Of a stretch of DNA of 64,000 nucleotides, positions 1 through 10,248 are shown piece after piece; the stretch's first letter is position 1, and every line of letters starts with the position of its first letter. The notes below the pieces were generated by a model. The model did not search any database. It saw only the letters and a list, made by a program, of their open reading frames with translations, and was not told the origin of the DNA. This DNA comes from Isotricha intestinalis (lineage: Eukaryota; Ciliophora; Litostomatea; Vestibuliferida; Isotrichidae): NCBI GenBank assembly GCA_023807065.1, contig JAJJLU010003458.1:109440-173439 (forward strand), given 5' to 3'. The translations under genes were made by a program, and so were the position numbers.

Positions 1-68
1 TAAATATAATAATTAGATTAATAATTAAATTATATTATTTTACATTGTTTTGGTTAAAAATATAAAAA

Positions 69-1475
69 TTAATCTCTTAACATATTTTTAATGTTTGAAT
101 TATCACAATTAATTTTACATTTTTCATTTAATCCATAAAAAATTTCTTTATAATCTTCTTCGATTTTTTCTAAATTAAAATATTTAATATTTAAATTTTG
201 TAATTTTAAACATTTATAAAACATCCAATTAATTTTTTTCACATTATGTGTTCTAAAATGATTTAAATCTAAATTAACTAAAGAAATACAATTAGAAAAC
301 ATACAACTTATATCTTCAACATTTTCAGTATTAAAAGAAGATAAATTAACATTTTTTAAATTTCTACAATTATAGAATAAACTTTTCATTTCTACAAGAT
401 TTTTAGTTATAAAATTAGATAAATCTATATTTTCTAAATTTTCGCATCCTTGAAACATAAAACTTATATCAGAAATATTTTCTGTGTTAAACTTTGATAA
501 ATTTATTTCTTTTAAATTTTTACATTCATAAAACATCCAACTCATATCTTTTACTTTTTTTGTATTAAAATTTGAAAAATCTATTTTTTTTATAGAATTA
601 CATTTATAAAATAATTCACTCATATTTATTATATCATTCGATTTAAAATATTCAAAATTTATACTATGTAAATAAATACATTCAGAAAATAATTTTTTCA
701 TATTTATTAAATTTTTTTTAAACAAAATTATTATTTCATTTTTTCCTTCTTTATCCAATTTATGTTTAAAAGAAAATAATTTTGTTTTTTTTTTATTTAT
801 AAATATTATACATTTTTCTTCTATTTCTTTTTTATTATCTTCATCAAAATTTATTATTTGTATTTCTTCATTTAATTTTTCTTTTTGAATTTCATATTCA
901 CAAACAATATAATTTAAATATTTATTTTTTTTCTTTTCTAAAATATCATCCACAATTTTTTTAATTAAAATTCCTTTGTTATTTTGAAAAATTCCAATTA
1001 ATTCCTTATTTTTTTCATTTAAAATAGGAGGTAGAAAATTATTGCAAGGTTTAGATATTAATATTTCATCATTTACTAATTTAAATTTGTTTTCTTTTAC
1101 AATTAATCTTTTAAATCTTTGAAATAAAAAAATTTTTTTATCTTCTAAAATTTTATAATTGAAATCAACTTTAAAAAAATTATTTATATCATCTTCTTCA
1201 AAAATTTCAATACACGTATAATTTAGATTTTGGTCATAACAAATAAACCTTAATTCATTAATTTCAATATTTTTTTTTTGTTTATTGCATAAATTTATTT
1301 TTACATTAATTAAATTATTAATATTTTGAGAAACATCAAAATTTGTTATTAATGTTTTAAACTTTTCTTCAATTAAGCAAAAAAATCCTAATTCATTATT
1401 TGAATCTATTTGAAAAATTGAATTTTGTCCTTGAGAGATTAAATCATAATCTATGATAGAATTACAATTCCCCAT
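69..1475 (-). CDS. BspA-type (DUF285) leucine-rich-repeat protein with degenerate trypsin-like N-domain
   Basis: This 468-residue protein starts MGNCNS, which fits an N-myristoylation site (Gly2, Ser6) with an adjacent cysteine that could be palmitoylated, so membrane attachment is plausible. Roughly residues 265-450 are tandem repeats of about 23 residues with the BspA/DUF285 pattern, for example MFYECKNLKEINLSKFNTEN, a family also abundant in trichomonads, amoebae and some bacteria. Residues of about 28-190 keep the spacing of a trypsin/V8-like domain (GFFCLI, LITN, RFICY, LIGIF). The positions where I expect catalytic His, Asp and Ser read NFDV, NYTCIEI and CNNFLPPI, so the triad appears lost. 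The protease relationship is inferred from pattern only; the LRR call is firm. It diverges from the WD40 gene at 1736 across 260 bp. The ligand is unknown. Confidence 0.75.
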   Translation of the reverse strand: MGNCNSIIDYDLISQGQNSIFQIDSNNELGFFCLIEEKFKTLITNFDVSQNINNLINVKINLCNKQKKNIEINELRFICYDQNLNYTCIEIFEEDDINNFFKVDFNYKILEDKKIFLFQRFKRLIVKENKFKLVNDEILISKPCNNFLPPILNEKNKELIGIFQNNKGILIKKIVDDILEKKKNKYLNYIVCEYEIQKEKLNEEIQIINFDEDNKKEIEEKCIIFINKKKTKLFSFKHKLDKEGKNEIIILFKKNLINMKKLFSECIYLHSINFEYFKSNDIINMSELFYKCNSIKKIDFSNFNTKKVKDMSWMFYECKNLKEINLSKFNTENISDISFMFQGCENLENIDLSNFITKNLVEMKSLFYNCRNLKNVNLSSFNTENVEDISCMFSNCISLVNLDLNHFRTHNVKKINWMFYKCLKLQNLNIKYFNLEKIEEDYKEIFYGLNEKCKINCDNSNIKNMLRD

Positions 1476-1735
1476 TTTTTAAAATATTATAATTTATTCT
1501 ATCATTATTTATTATAATTTTGTGCTATTATATTTTTAAAAAATTTGATTAATTTTAATATAATTAAATATTTATTTACATTTTATTATAAAAAATCTTT
1601 TTATCAAGATTTGTTATTATTCTTTTTTGATTATTAATTAATCTTTTTATATATTAAAACCAAATTTTAAGAAAAATAATTTATAGATATTTTATATCTG
1701 ATAAATATATTATTTATCTTTATATAAAAATTTAA

Positions 1736-2629
1736 ATGTCTCAATATAAATTAAAACAAATCAATTCAATTCAAATTCATGATAAATTGATTAATTCTTT
1801 AAAATATTTTCCTTCTGGTAATATAATTTCAGCATCAACAGATTTATCAATTAAGATATTTGATATAAATTTTAATATTATTCAAATAATTAATAATGCA
1901 CATTATGATCGAATTATGTATATAGAAATAATAAATGAGAATACTTTTATTACATGTTCATATGATAAAAGTATAAAAATTTGGAATAAAAATAAAGAAT
2001 ATTATGTTTTAAATATAATTATTAAAAATGCTCATAATGATTATATAATTAAAGTAATTTATAATTTAAATGGAAATTTAATATCATGCTCAAGAGATAA
2101 AACAATTAAAATTTGGGAATTAAAAAATAATAATAAATATCAAAATTTAATAACACTAGTTAATAAAAGAGATATATTTTCCATAATAATTATTGAAAAT
2201 AAAAATATTTTAGTTTCATCTGGATTTGAAGGAACAAAATTTTGGAATTTAAATAATTTTGAATTAATTTATTATAATAGGGAATCTAAATGTTTAAATA
2301 AAAATGCATTACAAAAAATTAACGATGACACAATTATTATTGGAGGTGAATTTGACTTTTTAATTAGAATAATATCAATAAAAGAAAAAAAAATTATTTA
2401 TAATATTAAAAATGATTTTATATGTTATGGAATCTGTGTTATTGAAAATGAACAATTATTTTTAATTGGAGGTTTTAATGATATAAAAATTTACAATAGT
2501 AATAATTTTGAATTAATTCAAACAATAAAAAATGCTCATAATGGTTATATAGATGGTTTAATTCAATTAAAAAATTCTTTAATTATTTCTTATGGTGACA
2601 TTGGAATTATAAATATTTGGTCGTTTTAA
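1736..2629 (+). CDS. WD40 repeat protein, first of a tandem pair
   Basis: This 297-residue protein is made almost entirely of WD40-type blades. Recognisable blade ends include YDKSIKIWNKN, SRDKTIKIWEL and GTKFWNLNNFELI, with NAH motifs at the blade starts, so a single seven-blade propeller is likely. No enzymatic, RING or coiled-coil segment is attached. The WD40 fold is a protein-interaction scaffold, and nothing here says which complex it serves. It has the same length and blade order as the next gene (for example GTKFWNINNYECLIYM there), so the two are tandem duplicates. The same propeller style forms the C-terminal half of the RING/B-box protein at 25957-27717. Confidence 0.8.
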   Translation: MSQYKLKQINSIQIHDKLINSLKYFPSGNIISASTDLSIKIFDINFNIIQIINNAHYDRIMYIEIINENTFITCSYDKSIKIWNKNKEYYVLNIIIKNAHNDYIIKVIYNLNGNLISCSRDKTIKIWELKNNNKYQNLITLVNKRDIFSIIIIENKNILVSSGFEGTKFWNLNNFELIYYNRESKCLNKNALQKINDDTIIIGGEFDFLIRIISIKEKKIIYNIKNDFICYGICVIENEQLFLIGGFNDIKIYNSNNFELIQTIKNAHNGYIDGLIQLKNSLIISYGDIGIINIWSF

Positions 2630-2823
2630 AAACAATAAATGGTATAAATTAAAATATTTTATTCAAGATTAATATTTTTTATTATCAACATTATTTTTTT
2701 TGAATAAACAAAGAAAGATTTTAACAAATATTAAAAAATAAATCAATCAAGTTATATATGTGTGTTAATTATTAACAAAAAAATAATTATAATCTTTGAT
2801 TATTTAAAAAATTATTATTAAAA

Positions 2824-3732
2824 ATGTTTAATAATTTACATTTAAAGCAAAAAAAAACAATAAATACTTATACCAATTCAATTACATGTATATCAACTTT
2901 TCCTTCAGGAAATTTTGTTTTAGTATCAAGTAACAATATTATCCAAATTTATGATATTGAATATAAAATAATTCAAACCATCAAAGAGGCTCATGATAAA
3001 GGAATAAATTATGTTAATATTAAAGATGAAAATAATTTTGTTACTTGTTCAAGAGATAATACTATTAAAACATGGATAAAAATAAATGATAAGGAACATA
3101 AAAATAAATATATATTAAATAAAATAATAAATAATGCTCATAAAGAAAATGGTATATATACAGTAATTTATGATTTAAATAATCATTTAATTTCTTGTTC
3201 AAAAGATAAAACAATAAAAATATGGGAAGAAATAAATAAAAATGAATATCAAAATAATGTAATATTAACTCATTCAGATTCAATTAAATCTATTTTATTA
3301 TTAAAAGATAAAAATATTTTAATATCTTCTGGTTATGATGGAACAAAATTTTGGAATATAAATAATTATGAATGTTTAATATATATGAAAGAATTAATTT
3401 GTTGTTGGTGGAATTCATTAAAAAGAATTGATAAAGATAGAATTATTATTGGAAATGAAAATGGACCTTCAAAAATTATATCAATTTCAGAAAAAAAAAT
3501 AATAAAAGAAATTGAGACAGTTTCTTGTTATTCAATTTGTATTATTAATAATAAGGGTATATTTGTTATTGGTGGATATAATATTATTAATATTTATAAA
3601 AGTGATAATTATGATAATATTCAAACTATTTTATATAATCATAATGGATGTATTTATGGTATTAATGAATTAAAAAATGGAGATTTAATATCATATGGAA
3701 GAAATGGAAAAATAAAAATATGGACATTTTAA
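2824..3732 (+). CDS. WD40 repeat protein, second of a tandem pair
   Basis: This 302-residue protein is a single WD40 propeller with blade endings such as SRDNTIKTWIK, SKDKTIKIWEE and GRNGKIKIWTF. It lies 194 bp downstream of its paralogue in the same orientation. The two align along their whole length, including the QTIK.AHDKG start, the central GTKFWN blade and the ISYG...IKIW C-terminus, which indicates local gene duplication. A scaffold role is all that can be inferred. The start ATG follows an A-rich stretch (ttaaaaATG), typical of this genome. Confidence 0.8.
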   Translation: MFNNLHLKQKKTINTYTNSITCISTFPSGNFVLVSSNNIIQIYDIEYKIIQTIKEAHDKGINYVNIKDENNFVTCSRDNTIKTWIKINDKEHKNKYILNKIINNAHKENGIYTVIYDLNNHLISCSKDKTIKIWEEINKNEYQNNVILTHSDSIKSILLLKDKNILISSGYDGTKFWNINNYECLIYMKELICCWWNSLKRIDKDRIIIGNENGPSKIISISEKKIIKEIETVSCYSICIINNKGIFVIGGYNIINIYKSDNYDNIQTILYNHNGCIYGINELKNGDLISYGRNGKIKIWTF

Positions 3733-4974
3733 CAATAAATTCTTATATTTAATTACTTTTTTCAAACAAATCTTAATTTAATAAAAGAAAGATTAATTTT
3801 TTTTAAACAAATATTTCTTTGAAGTTAAAATTTTTAGAAAATAACTTTCAAAATTATTTTTCACATAATTATTATTTCATCAATAAATAAGATTAATAAT
3901 AATAAATATATTGGAATAATCATTTAATAAAAAAACAATTGTTATTTAAAATAATTAAATAACTTCAAAGGTATTTTAAGAATAAATTGTATAAATTATC
4001 ATTTCTTTATTCATACATATTATTTTGTATTATTATATTATTATTTTATCATTTAAATCCAGAGAAAATATTAAATTTACTTTTTTTAAAGAAATGATGT
4101 ATTTGTAAATTTGAGAATTTAAAAGTTATATAATTTGGTCTTATTTAGATAAGAATAAAATATCATTTTTTATAAGAATGTTGTTCAAATTCAAAAAATA
4201 AATAAGTGAAATATTTATATCTAAATAATTTCAAGTTAATCTTAATTTTCAAATATATTTGGAACAATTTTATAATTTTCTTTTACTCCATAAAAGTTTA
4301 AAAATATCTTCTTTTAATATTGTATTTACTGTTTTTTATAAAATTTGCATTGTCATAAGATGTTTTTTTAATTTTAATTTCTTTTTTTAATAGTTAATCA
4401 TGAATCTAGAGGAAATTTAAGGAATAACTTTTCTTAATCTTTATTATTCAATCAAAATCTTCATCTTGTTTGAGGATGACATATTATTGATATAAAAAAT
4501 AACTATTTATTATTATTGTTTGATTTTTAAAAAATTACTTTTTTATAAATATTTTTATTTTTTGGTATTAAAGAATCAATTGTGGAAACTTTAAATAATT
4601 CAAATATCAAAGCAAATGAAATTAATAATTTTTTAAAGGAATTAATATTTATGATTTAGAAGAATATATAATAAAACATTTAAAAATGGAAAATAAGGAA
4701 TTATAAGTTTAAATAATACTGAAAAAAATTTGTTAAAGGAGGAAAATATGAAAATAAATTGATTAGAATATAAAAAAAATCAAACTATTATTTTAAATTT
4801 ATTGGATGTTTTATTTTTAAATTTTTTTTTAATATCACAATTTGATTATTTCAATCAAATTCATATAAATTAAATTTTTAATGGCTTGTCTTTAATAATT
4901 AATAGAACTTATTTTTCTAAATTAAAATAATGTTTTTAAAAATAATAAATTCATTTAAATAAAATAATAGAAAT
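3733..4974. other. Long intergenic stretch with possible gene remnants
   Basis: There is no intact gene in these 1.24 kb. A short + strand stretch around 4560-4700 still reads like protein (for example ESIVETLNNSNIKANEINNF followed shortly by DLEEYIIKHLKMENKEL in another frame), but it is broken by stops and frame changes. I cannot assign it to a family. The rest is simple AT-rich sequence. Confidence 0.5.
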
Positions 4975-6174
4975 TTAATAAAATTCAATTTTAAAAACTT
5001 CAACTTCTTTAACCTCAAAAAATTTATTATTTCCATCATTAACAATAATATCATTAGCATTTATGAAAGCATTTCCAGTTTGGAATTTGCATTCTCTCAT
5101 AAATTTCTTTCTAGAATTTAATTCAAATCCAAAATTATCAAACCAAGGACCATAAGATTCTAAGCATAAAATAGAATCAGAAACATCTTCTTTAATAAAT
5201 TTTTTATTCAGAGTTAAAGAAAAAAGAAAAGTATCTTTATCTTGTTTCCACTGTGAATAAGAATCCCAACTTAATGGTGTATAACCTCCTGTTATAAATC
5301 CTTCAACTGCTTCAATTAATATTAATGTTGGTCCTTTATTATCACACTTTTCATGAAATGCTTGATATGAATTTCCATTTTCTGATAATCTATATAATAA
5401 TTCTGATTTTATTTTTATTTTTTTATTTGGGTTTATCCAATTCTTTAATATTTGATTATATTTTTTTTCATTATTTCTTATTATTTTACTATTTAAATTT
5501 ATTATCTTTTTACTTTTTTTTTCTTCTTCTTTTTTATTTTTATATTCTATTAATATTTCTGTTTTCTTTTCATTTTCTTTTATTGATTTTTTCAATTCTT
5601 CTATTTCTTTTTCTTTTTTTTTCTCATTTTCATTAATTTTTTCTTTTAATTCTTTTATTTCATTATTTTGTTGCTCTATTTTATTTTTTAATTCAATTAT
5701 TTCTTTTGGTATATCATTTCCATTATTATTATTTAATATTTGTGTTTTCAAATTTGAAATAATTAAATATAATTCTTCAATTTTCTCCTTATCAGTTTTT
5801 TCTTTTTCTTTTATTTCAAAAATTATCTCTTTTATTTTTGTTGAAGGAAGAAGAATACTTAATAAAATACTATTCGTTTCTTCAAAAATTATAGGTTTAG
5901 AATTATCAATTAAATTACTTAATTCTGTAAAAATTTCTTCAATAGTTTCAAACATTAAAAAATATTTATTTTTTTTAATATCTTCAATTTTTTTTATTGA
6001 AGAATAATAGCGAAAATTAAGTTTATCTTGATATTTAGCATTTAAAATTAATGAATATGAATTTCCTGTTTCAATTGAAATAAAATAATCATGTTCTTTA
6101 TTTGATTTAACGTTAATATTTTTTGTAAGTTTTTTAAATGGAAGCTCTGTATTAGGTGTAGGTGCTTGATCCAT
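4975..6174 (-). CDS. Coiled-coil protein with C-terminal TLDc domain
   Basis: The protein has about 399 residues from the first ATG (MDQAPTPNTELPF). A TTG two codons upstream is in frame but is not needed. Residues of about 130-225 form a Lys/Glu-rich coiled coil. The last 150 or so residues are a TLDc domain, recognised by the AFHEKCDNKGPTLILIE core, GGYTPLSWDS, the DTFLFSLTLNKKF strand and the closing VKEVEVFKIEF strand. TLDc proteins in animals (OXR1, NCOA7) protect from oxidative stress and bind the V-ATPase. In protists the family is expanded and its function largely unknown. A decayed relative lies immediately upstream at about 6420-7150. Confidence 0.8.
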   Translation of the reverse strand: MDQAPTPNTELPFKKLTKNINVKSNKEHDYFISIETGNSYSLILNAKYQDKLNFRYYSSIKKIEDIKKNKYFLMFETIEEIFTELSNLIDNSKPIIFEETNSILLSILLPSTKIKEIIFEIKEKEKTDKEKIEELYLIISNLKTQILNNNNGNDIPKEIIELKNKIEQQNNEIKELKEKINENEKKKEKEIEELKKSIKENEKKTEILIEYKNKKEEEKKSKKIINLNSKIIRNNEKKYNQILKNWINPNKKIKIKSELLYRLSENGNSYQAFHEKCDNKGPTLILIEAVEGFITGGYTPLSWDSYSQWKQDKDTFLFSLTLNKKFIKEDVSDSILCLESYGPWFDNFGFELNSRKKFMRECKFQTGNAFINANDIIVNDGNNKFFEVKEVEVFKIEFY

Positions 6175-6419
6175 ATTCAAAAAAGTTTATTTTTTATTTA
6201 AATTTACTTATTTATTTTATTTATTATTTTTTTACCAATAGAAATTGAAATTATGTTTTCAAGTTTAGGTTTAATTCAATTGGGAATTGAGAAACTTTTC
6301 TCTTCAATTTAAATTTGAAATATTCAAAGAATTATATTTTCCTAATTGTTTTTTTTGATAGAATTATTATATTTATTTTATTTATAAATTATAATCAATT
6401 TTAAAATATTATTATATTG

Positions 6420-7150
6420 TTTCGATTTAATTTCTATTTTTAAAAACTCTAGCTTCAATAAATTTCTAAGTCTAATAAATTCTTATTATATTATTAAACT
6501 CATCTTCTTCTATATTTTTATTTTTCATATTAAAACATCTTTATAATATAAAATTGCATCAAATAAAGATTTATATCAAAATTATAATCTCAACTCTTTT
6601 CAAGATATTCTATTGAAGGATTATTTTTTTCAATAAATTCAATAAAGTTCTGTTATCTCATTAAATAATGTTATTCAATAAAATCTTTCTTTTGAATTAT
6701 CAAAAGTTCCTGATAAAGTATTATATATAATAATAAAATTTGTTTTCAAAAAATAACCAATATTACTATCAGAATAAATTAGATTAATTTCAATATTGTA
6801 TTCATCTTCTGCAATGAATTTTCTAAAACTTGAGTTTACATTATATTTCAAATTTACAAAATAACAATAATTAATTAAATTTTAGATTCCTATATATATA
6901 TCTTTTATATATATTGAATTTTTTATTCAAGTTATATTTATTTCTATCAAAAAGTTCATTATACTTTATTTATTTATCTCAATAAATTATTATATTTTTC
7001 ATTGAAAGAAGCAAATTTTATATCATTAGCTGTTTTTTCATTCTCATATTCTTTTTTACTTCTTTGTTTGATTTAAGTTTTTTAAATTCCTTGCTGGCAC
7101 TCATTCATTTGTAAATTTATTTTCTATTTTCTTTTTAAATTCTGGTTTTT
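6420..7150 (-). pseudogene. Decayed relative of the TLDc gene
   Basis: Read on the minus strand, the left end encodes KFIEARVFKNRN, which matches the C-terminus of the intact TLDc protein next door (FFEVKEVEVFKIEF). Further into the region, about 6680-6840 encodes an open but broken stretch (EDEYNIEINLIYSD, then FLKTNFIIIYNTLSG) ended by several TGA and TAA codons. Frames change repeatedly and no long open frame survives. I read it as a dead paralogue. The exact limits are approximate. Confidence 0.5.
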
Positions 7151-7438
7151 CCATTTAATTCTTTTATTTGTTTACTTCTTTATTATATTTCTTTATTTTT
7201 AAGTTTTTTTGTTTTTTTCAAAACTCAAATTTATTTATTTTTAAAAAACAGAAAAAATTGAATTTAAGTCACTGGATTCGTTGAACTTAAGATGTCAAAA
7301 AATATTTTTTAGTTTTTTTTTTATTTCATTTTTTCTATATAAATTTTCTTCAAGTATTTTAAGTATTTTTTCTTTTAATTTTTAATTATTTTGAAAAAAA
7401 AATAATATTTTTGATAAATAAAAGATAATATATTAAAA

Positions 7439-9124
7439 ATGCTCTTTAAAAATGATATTTTAAATTCAAAACCAACTAAACTAACATATTATCTTGAAGA
7501 AACAAATATAAATGATAAATATCCATCAATAAAATTTAATAAAAAGTTAACAGAAAGTGATATTCATAATACTTTTCCAAAAGATATTAAATCTAATTCA
7601 AGTTTATATCTTAAGTCAATTAAAAGTGATAGAATTTCATATAATATTCCAAAAAATACTACATTTGATTATAAAAAAGATCTTAAAAATATTGGTATAA
7701 ATTGTGATAGTTCAGAAAGCTCAGATATTTCATACAATAATATCAAAACAGATATTAATGCTCAATATAAAAATGAATTGAATAATAATTATAATAACTA
7801 TGATTATGATAATCTTTATTCTTCTAAATTTTCAAATTCAAATCAAACATATAAATATAAACCTTATACAAATCTATATTCAAATATAACTTTAAACAAT
7901 AATTGTTTTAAAAAAGGAAATAATACTGAAGCATTATCAAATTATTTATCCGATTTAACAAAAAATAAAATGAAAAAATTAGAAATAGCAAAAAGAAGTA
8001 CTTATTTAAATCCTTTTGGTAGCAATTTATCATATTTAAATATTCATAATTATATTAGAGATAATTATGATCCATATAAAGGAGAAAAAAAATATTATAC
8101 TGAAATTCCAAGTAAAACTAGTAGTAAAGAAAAAAATAATAATTATTCTAATGAAGAAACAGAAAATAAAATAACAAAAGGAAAAATAAAAAAAAATAAA
8201 AGAAAAATTTCTAATGAATCATTTGAAAAAATGTTCGATAAAGATAATATATTAAAATCATATAAAAAAGAAAATAAAATTAAAAATGAGAATTCTTATA
8301 ATAGTGAAAATGAACAATTTGAAGAATTAGAAAGTGATGATAATAACAACATTAATGATAATAATTTATCAAAAATTGAAAATAAAAAACAAAAAGAAAA
8401 TCCAAAACTTTTAAATGATAATATTTTAAATACTCAAGATGAATCTTTTGTGAAATTTTTAAAAGAAGAAAATGAACATTTAAAAAATTTATCAAATATA
8501 TATAAACAATTAATAGATTCATTATTTTATTTTGTTAATGATTTATCACATAAATTTTCTTATTATCAAGAATTATTTGATATATCATATTACATTCAAC
8601 ATGTAAATGATTTATCTAAAACTTTAATTGGATTAGAATATTGTATTCTATCTCAATCAGATCCAAAAAATGGAAAAGAAACTTTTGAAGAATTTAAAAA
8701 AAATATGGGTAATGAATTTTATAAAAAATTTAAATTACCATTCCCATTTAAATTAATTAATGAAATATCATTTCAAATTCCGGATAATTTCAAATTTGAA
8801 AATAATAATGATAATAATAATAATAATAGTAAATTAGATACTTTAAATCAACATTCTTTTATAAAAGATAAAAGAGTTAATTCACAATCAAAAGATAATT
8901 CAAGAATTTATAATGAAAAAAAAGAACATGATTGTGTTGCTTGTAATCTTGGTTATTCAATTTCTCAAAAAGGTTATTCAACAATGGCTTATAATCCTTA
9001 TATAAATAATAATAAAACTTTTATTGGAAATATTAAGAAAGATAGTAATAAAAATTTAATTAAACAAATTCCTAAATCTTTATCACAAAAATATAATATT
9101 AAAAAAAATAAAAATATAAAATAA
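7439..9124 (+). CDS. Unrecognised Asn/Lys/Ser-rich protein with a short helical core
   Basis: I do not recognise this 561-residue protein. The N-terminal 330 residues are polar and low in complexity (Asn, Lys, Ser, Tyr), and probably disordered. Residues of about 336-450 are better ordered: a coiled segment (FLKEENEHLKNLSNIYKQLI) followed by a helical stretch with Phe and Tyr (LSHKFSYYQELFDISYYIQ). Near the C-terminus sits HDCVACNLGYSISQKGYSTM, a CxxC-containing motif followed by a Gly/Tyr-rich segment that looks conserved. There is no signal peptide or membrane segment. It is transcribed away from the TLDc gene. Confidence 0.65.
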   Translation: MLFKNDILNSKPTKLTYYLEETNINDKYPSIKFNKKLTESDIHNTFPKDIKSNSSLYLKSIKSDRISYNIPKNTTFDYKKDLKNIGINCDSSESSDISYNNIKTDINAQYKNELNNNYNNYDYDNLYSSKFSNSNQTYKYKPYTNLYSNITLNNNCFKKGNNTEALSNYLSDLTKNKMKKLEIAKRSTYLNPFGSNLSYLNIHNYIRDNYDPYKGEKKYYTEIPSKTSSKEKNNNYSNEETENKITKGKIKKNKRKISNESFEKMFDKDNILKSYKKENKIKNENSYNSENEQFEELESDDNNNINDNNLSKIENKKQKENPKLLNDNILNTQDESFVKFLKEENEHLKNLSNIYKQLIDSLFYFVNDLSHKFSYYQELFDISYYIQHVNDLSKTLIGLEYCILSQSDPKNGKETFEEFKKNMGNEFYKKFKLPFPFKLINEISFQIPDNFKFENNNDNNNNNSKLDTLNQHSFIKDKRVNSQSKDNSRIYNEKKEHDCVACNLGYSISQKGYSTMAYNPYINNNKTFIGNIKKDSNKNLIKQIPKSLSQKYNIKKNKNIK

Positions 9125-9306
9125 TAATTTATTCATTTTTATTTTATTTATAAATTTTTATTTTTGGACTTTTATTAATAGTATTATTATTAAATAATAT
9201 AGTTTTTTTCTTTTTTTAATTATTTAATATCCTTTTTTTTAATAAATTTAAAATCATTTTTTCTAAAGATGAAAATTAAAAAAAAATTTTATAAAAAAAT
9301 GTAATT

Positions 9307-9988
9307 TCAACAACATTTAGGATTATTCATATGTTCTTTTTTTAAATCATCTAATAATTTCATTTTCATTTGTGATTTTTCTTCTAACTTATATTTATTT
9401 TTTTCATATAAAACTGTATAAAAAGATTTAAAACTTTCTTGAATATTAGTATTTTTTAAAGCAGAGCATTCAGAATAACCATGAAATTTCCTTGATTTAG
9501 AATACTGAATAGCATTTTCTTTAGAAATTTTCCTATTATTTTGTTGAGTGATAATTAAATCAATTTTATTTCCAATTAAATAAATGACAACATCATCATC
9601 AGAAGCATTTTTTAAAAGTTTATACCAAAAATCAATATTTTGAAAAGATTCAAAATTAGTAATATCAAAAACAAGAAAAGCTCCATCACAATTTCTAATA
9701 TGATGAGTAGTAATTGCTCTATATCTTTCGGCTCCTGCTAATTTTTATATTAATATATATTTTTATACATGTATCCCATATTTGAATACTAATTTTTTTA
9801 TTTGGATCTTCTGGATCAATATTGTCTATATCATAAAATGCAAATTCTACTCCTATTGTTGGCTCTAATTCTTCAAAATTTTCCCCTATTATTCTACGAA
9901 TTATATTTGTTTTTCCTACTCCTACATCTCCTAATACTACCATTTTTAAAACATGTTTTTGTTCTTTTATTTTCTCATATAATTCCAT
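9307..9988 (-). CDS. Rab-family small GTPase, two exons
   Basis: The gene is the complement of 9769-9988 joined to 9307-9737, giving 216 residues. The first exon ends in the G3 motif (IQIWDT); without splicing it would hit a stop. Removing the 31-nt intron restores WDTSGAERYRAIT. Other motifs are the P-loop GDVGVGKT, switch I ending in PTIGVEF, NKID (GNKIDL) and the C-terminal CC that would be geranylgeranylated. The SA motif is present as ECSAL. It acts as a membrane-trafficking switch. An insertion between switch I and G3 (DNIDPEDPNKKI) is unusual for Rabs, and Ala replaces the catalytic Gln of WDTAGQE, so GTP hydrolysis may be slow. The exact Rab subfamily is not clear. Confidence 0.9.
9738..9768 (-). 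other. 31-nt intron in the Rab gene
   Basis: On the minus strand it begins GTATAAA and ends AATTAG. It contains in-frame TAA codons, and its removal joins two halves of the universal WDTxGxE motif of Ras-like GTPases, so the splice is well supported. Confidence 0.9.
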
Positions 9989-10248
9989 TTTTTTTTTTAA
10001 ATAATTTTTATTATAATGATTTATTAAGAAAGATATTTAAATAAATATAAACTATTTAAAAGAAAACATTCTTATTTTATTATGAGGAAGGAAAGTATAA
10101 AAAATTAAAATTAAGATATTAAATGAAGATAGTTTTTATTATATTCTAATGTTTGATTAATTCTCAAATTTGAAATTAATTTATTTATTTATTATAAAAA
10201 GTTTATCCCTTTTTAAAATTTGGTTTATATTTTTTTTTAATTTAATAA

